Shown here piece after piece: positions 1-9,175 of a DNA stretch of 64,000 nt (positions are counted from its first letter, which is position 1; each line of letters begins with the position of its first letter). The stretch comes from Lolium rigidum (taxonomy: Eukaryota; Streptophyta; Magnoliopsida; Poales; Poaceae), in contig NC_061508.1 in assembly GCF_022539505.1 (NCBI RefSeq), forward strand, positions 95,831,276 through 95,895,275, read 5' to 3'. A program made the position numbers and the translations under genes. The notes below the pieces were generated by a model. It saw only the letters and a program-made list of their open reading frames with translations. It was not told where the DNA came from and did not search any database.

Positions 1-1290
1 TCCTTCTTGGTTTGTTTGTTTGTTGGTATAATTGAGTGGGGATCATGTCCTAGTCATCGCCCCATGTCTCCACTTGTTGTTCCATGCTTTGGATACCTCT
101 TTGCTTAGCCTTGAAGAGAAAGGAGAGGAGGGCAAGTTGAGACCAATAGGAGATAGGGGAAATTGGAAACCCATACCTTTGACCACCCCTCTTGCCATAG
201 GTGCCTTCCACACCAAAACTTGACCCTTGTGCTAGCCCATTCCACCCTTTGCTTGCCACCAAGAGCCATCTATGCCCATACCCTTGACCACCACTTGGCC
301 TTGTGTGCCTTCTACACCAAGGCTCACCCCATGTGCAAGCCCATGCTCAATCACCCATGCCTTTGCCTTGCTAGTCCATGCCAAGCCAAGGCATGCATAT
401 CCAAACCTTGGCCTATACGGCTCTTGTGCTCAAACCGTCTCACCACTAGCGCCACACCACCCCACTCACTCTCCCCAACCCATCCTTGCTTGCTAGCTTG
501 CTCTCGGGAGTTGTGCGAGAAGGAAACCACCGGTGCCGGCGCCGTTGCCGCCTCCTACGACCGCCGAGACGCCATCGCCCGTGGTTGCTCCCACAGCCGC
601 CGCGTGCACCGCATGCCTCGCCCCACCTCCCTGCGTCGACCCCGCATCATGACCACCGAGCCTTGTCGCTCCTAGGTGAGCCACCACATCGCCGCACGCT
701 GGTGTTCGTCCGTGCGTGCGCAGTGAGAGAGGAGAGGAGAGGAGAGGAGAGTGATGCACCCGCACTGTCGATCGCGCGATCGACGGATGCCTTCAAACCC
801 CGCCATTCCCCCGTGCGTGTGTCCCTTGGTCCTCCCCAGCGCTTGCTTGGCCGTGTCGCTGTGAACCTAGCCCGTTAAGCTTTTGCTGTGTGAACTTTAA
901 TCTTTTTGCATACTGACAGAAAACAACACTATAGTTTTTGGCCTAGGAAAAATAGGAAAATTGGGTGTTTTGCCAAACTAAAATTATAGCTAGTAGCCTA
1001 ACCTTTTCTTAACCAGATCCCGTTGGTATATCTAGGTTTTGACCTTTATTTTTGCCATAGTAATTCCTTTGGCGTAATGTGTCCGTTAAATGTAAACGGA
1101 CATAACTTTAAATCTAGGAACCCAAATGAAGTGAATCCAACTATTTTGAAAATCCATTCACATTACCTTTCAGTAGGAATTAGCGTTGCATGCACGGGGT
1201 CTTTCTATTTGAAATGACATGTGTTTTGGTAAACCTACTGTGAGCATTTCTAGGGTTTTTGTAGAATGTTTAAAAACGATTTTTGAAGAA
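1..1290. other. Unclassified, probably transposon-derived sequence
   Basis: I recognise no gene here. The first 450 bases hold two diverged copies of a roughly 104-bp unit (about 170-273 and 274-377), each containing CCCATACC, TTGACCACC and a later ACACCAA. A GC-rich stretch (about 500-860) has several overlapping open frames on both strands but no recognisable domain, which is typical of high-GC non-coding sequence. From about 880 the DNA becomes AT-rich and resembles retrotransposon untranslated sequence. It should contain the 5' LTR and primer binding site of the Copia element whose gag starts at 1750, but I see neither. The boundary with Copia leader sequence near 1290 is approximate. Confidence 0.4.
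727..751. repeat. (GGAGA)n microsatellite
   Basis: About five tandem GGAGA units interrupt the GC-rich part of the unclassified segment. It is an ordinary simple repeat and could serve as a polymorphic marker. Confidence 0.8.
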
Positions 1291-1749
1291 AAGGCCTAGT
1301 CGGTCGCCTCGCCAAGCGCTGCACCATCACAAGTCTGACATTGTTGGTAGTGGGCTCATAAAATTGAGGTGCTGCCAATTCTTTCCGACTAGGTGGGCTT
1401 GAGCCGGACTCTTACAAGTCGGAAGCACTTGGTAAGCTAGATGAGTCAAACACAACGGTTGTGGGGATCGGGCGAGGAAGGTCGGGACCCGGGCATGTGA
1501 TGCCACCCGACTAACGAGAGTCGTATGAGATGCGATAGGCAAGGTGTTGCCTACCTAGATCACTTGGCGGCCGAGCGGTGATGCTAAAGCTCACTAGTCG
1601 TTTTGCTTATTTAGGATCCCGAATCCCTTAGTAACCATCTGAGAGATGTTGGTTCTAGTGGGAGCATAAGTATTAAAGCGTTTAATATTCCTGCTCTTTT
1701 ATGAATACATGTCTTTACTGTTTTTTTGCATATTTTCTGTTGTAGATCA

Positions 1750-1775
1750 ATGGCACCTAGCAACCTTCCACATTT
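1750..1775 (+). pseudogene. Copia gag, first codons (split by CACTA)
   Basis: ATG at 1750 opens a short frame that runs into the CACTA terminus at 1776. The last three bases (TTT, 1773-1775) are the target-site duplication, repeated at 6798-6800. The codon phase here matches the frame that continues from 6799 if the element plus one TTT copy is left out, so this is the true start of the gag frame at 6799-8034. The split separates the start codon from the rest of the gene by 5 kb. Confidence 0.8.
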
Positions 1776-1811
1776 CACTAGTAGGAAAACCCTTATAGGC
1801 AAAGCTTAGTT

Positions 1812-2095
1812 CTGTGGCGCACCAAAATAAATGCGCCACAGAAAGATTTTTTGTGGCGCACGAGGAAGAATGCGCCACAAAAATAAGCTATTTTTGTGGC
1901 GCACTACCGTGCCGTGCGCCACAGAAATTATGTGGGGCCCACATCCTGCCACCACCAATAATTAGTGTAGGTATTTCTGTGGCGCACATGACTTGCCGCG
2001 CCACGGAAATAAGTGTTTCGTGGCGCACCTGCTCCGGTGCGCCACGAGCAGTAGTTGATTCCGTGGCGCACTTGTGCTGGTGCGCCCACGAAATA
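1812..2095. repeat. CACTA 5' subterminal repeat cluster
   Basis: Direct and inverted copies of GTGGCGCAC/GTGCGCCAC recur every 15 to 45 bases, for example near 1814, 1854, 1898, 1914, 1980, 2021, 2037 and 2063. Neighbouring inverted copies form small hairpins with AT-rich loops. In CACTA elements such arrays are the transposase binding region. The first copies begin about 35 bases inside the terminal repeat. Confidence 0.85.
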
Positions 2096-2130
2096 GCGCC
2101 TTCTATAACCACCCGTACCCCCTCCCCCCG

Positions 2131-2276
2131 CCCGTACTTCTTCCTCCTCCACCCCTCTTCCTCTCCCTCGCGCGCCGCCGCCCGTACTTCTTCCTCCTCC
2201 ACCCCTCTTCCTCTCCCTCGCGCGCCGCCGCCCGTACTTCCTCGTCCACCCCTCTTCCTCTCCCTCGCGCGCCGCT
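2131..2276. repeat. Three tandem 50-bp GC-rich units
   Basis: Units begin with CCCGTACTTC at 2131, 2181 and 2231. The first two are nearly identical; the third has a short deletion and substitutions. A unit of 50 bases is not a multiple of three, so the repeat rotates through all frames. This explains why long proline, serine and arginine-rich open frames appear on both strands here. Confidence 0.85.
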
Positions 2277-2283
2277 GCCTTCC

Positions 2284-2634
2284 ATGGTGAGCGTGGCTGT
2301 CGTCGTCGCCGCCGCCGCCTCCTTCCTCCGCGAGGGCCGCATGCCGCCACGCTCCACCCATCCCCGCCACCAGCAGCACAAGCCGCCGCGGCGTGGAGGA
2401 GGAGGGCGGCCGCCGCATGGAGGAGGAGGGGCCGGCTCCGCGTCAAGGAGGAGGAGCCGCCGCCCTCGCCATCATCGTCGACCTCCTCGTCCACCCCTAC
2501 CCGGCCCCTCCCTCTTCCTCTACCCGGCCGCTCCTCCAACAAGCATCGTCGGTGAGCTCCACCTCTCCCCTCCCCTCCCTCTTCCTCTCCCGTGCGGGCA
2601 CAAAGTGCTCGACGAAATTACTTTGTCGGATTGA
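2284..2634 (+). other. GC-rich ORF-like block inside CACTA (doubtful coding)
   Basis: An ATG at 2284 opens a frame of about 116 codons rich in Arg, Pro, Ser and Gly, with an alanine and valine run near its start. No domain is recognisable. The composition may simply reflect CCG/CGC-rich DNA, since several antisense frames are equally open. It lies directly after the 5' subterminal repeats, where CACTA elements often carry a promoter and first exon or captured host exons, so a transcribed captured fragment is possible. A potential splice donor (GTGAGC) lies near 2551. Confidence 0.25.
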
Positions 2635-3430
2635 GTGATATGGCTACTGCTTGTTTGCTCTCCAAATTACCAAGTGATATGGCTACTGCTTGTTTGCTCT
2701 CCAAATTACTTTGTCGGATTTAAATGTCCTCTCTGGATCATTTGCAATAGTCTGGTGCACTGTTAATTATGCATTTCATTTATCTGGTTAGTTTAACTTG
2801 ATTGATTAGATAAATGAGATGAACTGCTGAGCAGTAATGATCTCATGGATGGACTGGATGTAGCTAGAGGGTTGCCAATCATTGATTGGGTACCCTAGCT
2901 CATGCCGAGCCCTATTGGGTTATGATGCGATGGCTTAGTGAATGTTCCTATGGGTTTGAGGTAGCCCCGACGGCCTTTATGTTGTCCAAGGGTGGCTCCC
3001 CTTATCGTGGTCTGTTGTTGTGACTCTCTCATGCTATCCGGTTGATCCATGACTAGATTACCGGTAGCTTTTGCTCGTTGAAAACAAAATAGACATTTAA
3101 ATGTCTATATTCTCGATGGTATAACTAGCCGTGTGGTGCTAGGTGAGTTTGGATGGCTAGTTAGGGATTAATCCATGTTGGATTTCTCTCGGTAGTGTCA
3201 CCATACTGACATACCAATGTTCCCTTGGTGATTTCCTTCCGGCTGATCTTCGGTTTGCTTCCACCAAATGGCTTAGTAGCCAGATGATGATACAAACCGG
3301 GTATTCTACCCATTTTGGCCTCGGCAAGCATGTGGTGACTCAACGGCCTGTGTGTCTTGTTGGGCATGCACACCGCCTGGTGAGCTGTTTGGCTGTGTGT
3401 GTGTGTGTAGCCTGGCTTGGGACTTGGGTT
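2634..3430. other. CACTA interior without a recognisable gene
   Basis: The stretch starts with a 38-bp-period duplication of GTGATATGGCTACTGCTTG (2635 and 2673). The same sequence is part of the downstream 261-bp repeat unit. A perfect palindrome AGACATTTAAATGTCT lies near 3091. Short open frames occur on both strands but none shows a known domain. I infer it is ordinary non-autonomous transposon filler. Confidence 0.5.
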
Positions 3431-4499
3431 GACTCCAATATTAAAAATGTCTCCCAAATATGGAGACAAACATTTTAACATTACCCCAATGATCTTCAAA
3501 TGTTTTGCATGCTCTGTTAGGCCTTAATTGATGCCTTATGATCCAAATTACTATATTATTGGATTGAGTGATATGGCTACTCGCTTGTTTGCTCTCCAAA
3601 TTACCAAGTGATGAATATATAATCCCTTTGGAGCATCTGCCCCATGCTATATATGTGTATTTGACCATGCTTATGATGGATTTCTTTTAAGGACTCTAGC
3701 TAGATTAGAGGGGAAAAAGTTGCTTGCTTTGTTGCCTATGATAATGGATCATAAAATGTTTCCCTTTGTCCCCTGGTTGCCTCCTTAATTGATGCCTTAT
3801 GATCCAAATTACTATATTATTGGATTGAGTGATATGGCTACTTGCTTGTTTGCTCTCCAAATTACCAAGTGATGAATATATAATCCCTTTGGAGCATCCG
3901 CCCCATGCTATATATGTGTATTTGACCATGCTTATGATGGATTTCTTTTAAGGACTCTAGCTAGATTAGAGGGGAAAAAGTTGCTGCTTTGTTGCCTATG
4001 ATAATGGATCATAAAATGTTTCCCTTTGTCCCCTGGTTGCCTCCTTAATTGATGCCTTATGATCCAAATTACTATATTATTGGATTGAGTGATATGGCTA
4101 CTTGCTTGTTTGCTCTCCAAATTACCAAGTGATGAATATATAATCCCTTTGGAGCATCTGCCCCATGCTATATATATGTGTATTTGACCATGCTTATGAT
4201 GGATTTCTTTTAAGGACTCTAGCTAGATTAGAGGGGAAAAGTTGCTTGCTTTGTTGCCTATGATAATGGATCATCAAATGTTTCCCTTTGTCCCTGGTTG
4301 CCTCCTTAATTGATGCCTTATGATCCAAATGACCCAAGTCCCTTGCATGATCCCATTTGTCCCTAATGTTGCTTAAGATGAATAAATTCCCTCTAATCAC
4401 CATTTGGAGATCAAGACTAGTTCTTGATTTCCATTAGCTAGACTCCAATATTAAAAATGTCTCCCAAATATGGAGACAAACATTTTAACATTACCCCAA
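3431..4499. repeat. 261-bp tandem array bracketed by exact 58-bp direct repeats
   Basis: Units start with CCTTAATTGATGCC at 3522, 3783, 4043 and 4304, giving periods of 261, 260 and 261 bases and about 3.2 copies. Copies differ by only a few bases. The block is bracketed by an exact repeat beginning GACTCCAATATT at 3431-3488 and 4441-4498. The fourth copy breaks off near 4332 and is followed by unique sequence. The bracketing suggests the whole block arose by replication slippage or unequal exchange within the element. Short antisense frames recur in each unit but have no recognisable product. Confidence 0.88.
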
Positions 4500-4511
4500 G
4501 TGATTTACTTG

Positions 4512-6200
4512 TCGATGATTAGATGGTTGGTCGATCACTCGTACACTCGGGGGTGGAGCAAGTGAGGCTTGGTGTGATGGCACAAATATCAATATCTTGT
4601 GCATCCTACCTGGCCTCACTTACTCCATCTCTCGGATGTTAATATTTGTTTCGACCAACAAAGTATGAGGCATTCCATTTAGTTGATACCACTTGGCTCT
4701 TTCTTCCATTTTAGTGCCGATGATTAGAATGTTCGGTCAATCTGTACACTCCGGGGTGTCGCTAGTGAGCCTGGTGTGATGGCACAAATATCAATCTCTT
4801 GTGCATCCTACCCGGCCTCACTAACGCCATCCCGGGATGTTCATATTTGTTTCGACCAACAAAGTATGAGGCATTCCATTTAGTTCATACTAGCTACTTC
4901 TTAATTGCATTGGCCTTTCTTCCATTTTAGTGCCGATGATTAGAATGTTTGGTCACCTATACGCCGCAATATACTTTGTAGACGAGCCCCCTTTCCACGG
5001 CCGCCGTTCCAGTGAACGAGTCCTTGATGAGACAACAACGCCGACATGCCTCTCCGGCGCAGCACCACTTTTCTTCTCTCGCCGTCCAGTACGTGAACGA
5101 GTCCTTAATGCCAAGACGGTGCCGGCCTCCCTAGCATCATGCCGACCCCGTTGTCGCGCTTCGGGCCGTGTCGATCATGCGCCTGCACTCTTCGCCTTCT
5201 TGTCCGGTGAACTAATAGACTAATCGTTGGAATAAGGAAGCCGATGACGGCCGATCGCAATTTAATCTTGCGACCAGGCTGTCATCGGTTTCCTTATTCC
5301 AACGATCAGCCTATTGGTTCACCGGGCAGAAGGCGAGCGATGCGGGCGCGGGACACACGGCTTGAAGCGCGGCAACACGGCCCGGCATAATGCTGGGCAG
5401 GCCGGCACGGTCTTTGCATCAAGGACTCGTTCAGCTGGACAGCGAGGGACCGGCGTGGTTCTGCGCCGGAGATGCGGATCGGCGATGTTGTGTCGTCAAG
5501 CACCCGTTGACGAACGCCGACCGAGGAAAGGGGCCCTTCTGCAAAGTATTTGTGTTGACCAACAATGTATGAGGCACATATTCTATTTTGTCATTCCATT
5601 TGCTTTGAGATTTTCAAAATGCCGATGATTAAAATGTTTGGTCACCGTACACTTGGGGGTGGCGTAAGTGAGCCTGGTAAGATAGCACAAATATCAATCT
5701 CTTGTGCATCCTACCGGCCTCGCTTACCCCATCCCTAAATGTTAATATTTGTGTTGACCAACAATGTATGAGGCACTTATTCCATTTTGTCATTCCATTT
5801 GCTTTGAGATTTTCAAAATGCCGATGATTAAAATGTTTGGTCACCGTACACTTGGGGGTGGCGTAAGTGAGCCTGGTAAGATAGCACAAATATCAATCTC
5901 TTGTGCATCGGACTTGGTCTCACCGACGCCATCTCTAAATGTTAATATTTGTGTTGACCAACAATGTATGAGGCACTTATTCCATTTTGTCATTCCATTT
6001 GCTTTGACATTTTCAAAATGCCGATGATTAAAATGTTTGGTCACCGTACACTCGGGGCGGCGTAAGTGAGCCTGGTAAGATAGCACAAATATCAATCTCT
6101 TGTGCATCGGACTTGGTCTCACTTACACCGTCCTCGAATGTTAATATTTGTGTTGACCAACAATGTATGAGGCATTTATTCCATTTCTCTTGTGCATCGG
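4512..6200. repeat. ~200-bp tandem array split by a foldback
   Basis: Units begin with CCGATGATTA or a variant at about 4512, 4717, 4933, 5622, 5821 and 6021. Each contains TTGGTCA, ATCAATCTCTTGTGCATC and CAACA(A)TGTATGAGGCA. The last three copies are closest to one another with a 199-200-bp period; the first three are more diverged. Between copy three and copy four sits a 590-bp foldback (4966-5553), so the array was already present when the foldback arose or arrived. Confidence 0.85.
4966..5553. repeat. Large foldback (inverted repeat) with ~280-bp arms
   Basis: The left arm (about 4966-5248) and right arm (about 5281-5553) are inverse copies of each other around a 32-bp centre. Near the centre the match is close: AGCCGATGAC at 5239-5248 pairs with GTCATCGG at 5281-5288, preceded by TTGGAATAAGGAA and its complement. 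Further out, matched blocks include GAACGAGTCCTT/AAGGACTCGTTC and the outer ATACTTTG/CAAAGTAT. Arms are imperfect but collinear to the end. A transcript through this block would fold into a long double-stranded hairpin. Arm composition is GC-rich, unlike the flanking array, so the arms probably came from elsewhere. Confidence 0.85.
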
Positions 6201-6589
6201 ATACTTGTTGGTCTCACTTTCTTCCATTTTCATCATAGTAGGAAGCTGGATGGAAGGACCCCGATGCAAGCGAGCCTGGTGGGTAGAGATGACGGAGCAA
6301 AGGAGGAACCGGATGAAGACTACTTTGTATCTCGAAATTGTGAATTTTGTATGAATTAAGAGTTGTATGCAAAACATTTGACACTTGCCACTATATATGT
6401 ATCTCGATCGGGCTCTAAGTAATGTGATGATGATGTCTATGTTATATCCGTGCAATGTACATGATATTTATATTATATCTGAATGTTGCTTGTATATAAC
6501 ATGTGTATCTGTATTGTGTATCCGTATTGCTGTGTATAAAGCTGTATATGTATACCGGGCAGCACAAAATCGTGTATAATACAAGCAAA

Positions 6590-6783
6590 TTCTGTAGGCG
6601 CACTAAGAAGCAATTCTGTGGCGCACCCTTTTCCGTGGCGCACCTAAGAACAAGTGCGCCACGAAACCTATTTTTGTGGCGCACAATCGGGTGCGTCACG
6701 AAAGCTTTATTTTTGTGGCGACGTTTCTGTGGCGCACCACCCGTGCGCCACAGAATCAAATTTTCGTGCGCCACTGATGAGGC
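6590..6783. repeat. CACTA 3' subterminal repeat cluster
   Basis: Copies of TGTGGCGCAC and its complement GTGCGCCAC alternate through this block, mirroring the 5' cluster and ending just inside the terminal inverted repeat. The alternation of direct and inverted copies with short loops gives hairpins of about 40 bases. One copy reads GTGGCGACG, a decayed variant. Confidence 0.85.
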
Positions 6784-6798
6784 TTTTCCTACTAGTGT

Positions 6799-8034
6799 TT
6801 GTCCACTTTCGCATTGAGGTCAATCATAGAGAAAGATAAACTTAATGGAACTAACTTCACCAACTGGTATCATAATTTGAGGATAGTCCTCAAGGTAGAA
6901 AAGAAGGACCATGTTCTATACACTCCACTTCCAGATGAGCGTGATGATAATGCGACTGTCGCAGCCACGAATGCCTACTGTAAGAATTTGGATGAGTCTA
7001 CGGAAATTAGGTGCCTTATGCTTGCACACATGGAACCGGACTTGCAGCAGCAGTTCAAGAATGTTGAGGCCTACGATATGATAGAAAGCCTCAAAAGTAT
7101 GTTCCAGGCTCAGGCAAAGACAGAGAGGTATCAAGTCTCTCAAGCTTTTCCTGGCTGCAAGCTTAAGGACGGCGATCCACTGAGTCCACACATGATCAAG
7201 ATGACTGGTTACGTGCAGTCTTTGGATAGGCTAGGCTTCCCAATAAGCGAAGAGTTTGCTACTGACATAATTCTGAACTCTCTTCCTAGTGCGTATGGTC
7301 CGTTCATTTCAAACTACCACATGCATGGTATGGATAAGAAGCTCACTGAATTATATGGGATGCTCAAGACGGCAGAAGCTGGTCTCAAGAAAGGCACCAG
7401 TCAAGTGTTGATGGTGCAGAATAAGGCTAAGTTCAAGAAGAGTTCTTGGACTATGAAGAAGAAGTCTAAGTCAGGAGGCAAAACTCAGGACTGTGTCCCG
7501 AGTGCTGCCTCAGGGACTAAGCCGTCTCCTGCAGTTGGATCCACTTGCTTCTATTGCAACACGGATGGGCACGGGAAGAGGAACTGCAGCAAGTATTTGG
7601 CTAACAAAGCCAACAGTGGAAGTGGGACTTCTAACTCAGGTACGCTTGTTTGTAATGTTATAGACATTTATCTTGCTGATGCACCTAACAGTTCATGGGT
7701 ATATGATACCGGATCAGTAATTCACATCTGCAACTCGTTGCAGGGGCTGGTAAGAACTAGGAGCATGGCAAGAGGTGAGGTTGATATTCGAGTCGGCAAC
7801 AAGGCGAGAGTCGCTGCATTGGAAGTCGACACGATGCAACTTCATTTACCTTCAGGATTCTTAATGGAGTTGAATAATTGTTATTATGTTCCAGTGCTTA
7901 GTCAAAACATTATTTCTGCCTCATGTTTAATGAGACAAGGTTATGAGTCGAATATTAAGAATAATGGTTGTTCTTTATATTTGAAAGATATGTTTCACAG
8001 CTTTGCACCCTCCAGGACGGGTTATTTATTTTGA
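6799..8034 (+). pseudogene. Copia gag and protease (main part)
   Basis: The frame encodes the gag capsid region, then a zinc knuckle near residues 250-263 with spacing C-x2-C-x4-H-x4-C (starts CFYC, ends NC), then an aspartic protease active site Y-D-T-G-S near residue 303. The knuckle binds retroelement RNA and the protease would cut the polyprotein. The start codon is missing here because the CACTA element displaced it to 1750. The frame shifts near 8013: the protease tail runs to a stop at 8034, while its homologous continuation lies in another frame from about 8013. As it stands it is a non-functional relic. Confidence 0.85.
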
Positions 8035-9082
8035 ATCTTGATAGTGAATCAGTCTATAACATAAATGTGAAAAGGTTAAAACCAAATGATCTGAATATGA
8101 CTTACTTTTGGCACTGTCGGCTTGGTCATATAAGTTGGAAGCGCATGAAGAAGCTCCATGATGATGAAATTTTAACATCGTTCGAGTTGGAGTCGTTCGA
8201 GACATGTGAGTCTTGCCTACTTGGCAAAACGACCAAGACGCCTTTTGCAAGGAGTTGTGAAAGGGCATCCAACTTGTTGGAACAAATACATAGTGATGTA
8301 TGTGGCCCAATGAGAACGACAGCCAGAGGTGGTTCTGAGTACTTCATTACCTTCACTGATGATTTAAGTAGGTATGGCTATGTCTACTTAATGAAACACA
8401 AGTCGGAAGCCTTTGAGAAATTCAAGGAATTCCGGAATGAGGTACAAAATCAACTCGGCAAGAAAATAAAGTTTCTACGGTCGGACCATGGAGGCGAGTA
8501 TATGAGCCATGAGTTTGATGACCATCTAAAGAGTTGTAGAATAGTTCCTCAGCTCACTCCGCCGGGTACTCCGCAGAGGAATGGTGTATCGGAACGGAGG
8601 AATCGTACCTTGTTGGACATGGTTCGATCAATGATGAGTTGAACATATCTACCTTTGTCATTTTGGGGATATTGTCTAGAAACTGCAGCGTTCACACTAA
8701 ACAGAGTACCATCAAAATCAGTAGAGAAGACCCCGCATGAGATGTGGACTAGCAAAAGGCCGAGTTTGTCTTTTCTTAAGATTTGGGGCTGTGAAGCATT
8801 TGTTAAGTGACTTCAGTCGGACAAGCTCACGGCCAAGTCAGATAAGTGTATTTTCGTGGGGCATCCGAGGGAAACCTTAGGATACTACTTCTACAACCGA
8901 GAAGAGGGCAAAGTGTTTGTCCCTCGGAACGGTGTCTTCCTTGAGAAAGAGTTTCTCAGTCGGGAGTCGACAGGAGCACGGTGCAACTCGAAGAAATTCG
9001 AGAGAAACCAGCTAGGGGCGATTCGGGGAAGGCCTTGGAGGCTGAACTGGTCGTGGTACCTATGCCGGTAATGACGACTCGA
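8013..9082 (+). pseudogene. Copia integrase and integrase-RT linker
   Basis: This frame shows the GAG-pre-integrase zinc motif (WHCRLGH, then CESCLLGK) and the integrase core: IHSDVCGPM, FRSDHGGEY and the NGVSERRN segment supply the catalytic D, D and E. After the core it includes the linker segment CIFVGHPRETLGYYFYN typical of Copia. Two in-frame TGA codons interrupt it, at 8640-8642 and near 8808. A further frame change occurs just before a 97-bp duplication (8986-9082). Integrase would join the cDNA to the host genome; this copy cannot be translated through. Confidence 0.85.
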
Positions 9083-9175
9083 ACTCGAAGAAATTCTAGA
9101 GGAACTAGCTAGGGGCGATTCAGGGAAGGCCTTGGAGGCTGAACCGGTCGTGGTACCTATGCCGGTAACAACACC
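8986..9175. repeat. 97-bp tandem duplication in Copia pol
   Basis: ACTCGAAGAAATT starts at 8986 and again at 9083, and both copies run on through GGGCGATTC, AAGGCCTTGGAGGCTGAA and GGTACCTATGCCGGTAA. Ninety-seven bases is one more than a multiple of three, so the duplication shifts frame. The correct linker frame in copy one is offset from the upstream integrase frame, and copy two brings the linker back into the upstream frame. Confidence 0.9.

Larger units (their letters stand above)
1776..6797. mobile_element. Complete non-autonomous CACTA (En/Spm-type) DNA transposon
   Basis: The ends are perfect 14-bp terminal inverted repeats, CACTAGTAGGAAAA at 1776-1789 and its complement at 6784-6797. 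They are flanked by a 3-bp TTT duplication (1773-1775 and 6798-6800). Both ends hold clusters of the subterminal motif TGTGGCGCAC in both orientations, as expected for transposase binding in this superfamily. No TNP2-like transposase is encoded, so movement would depend on a related element elsewhere. The interior holds a GC-rich ORF-like block, two tandem arrays and a large foldback, listed separately. It sits in the gag gene of a Copia element and is therefore younger than that insertion. Confidence 0.92.

Noticed and set aside
3522..4332. Regularly repeated units resembling a CRISPR array
   Set aside because: Units of 261 bp without short constant repeats and unique spacers, in a plant transposon; simple tandem duplication.
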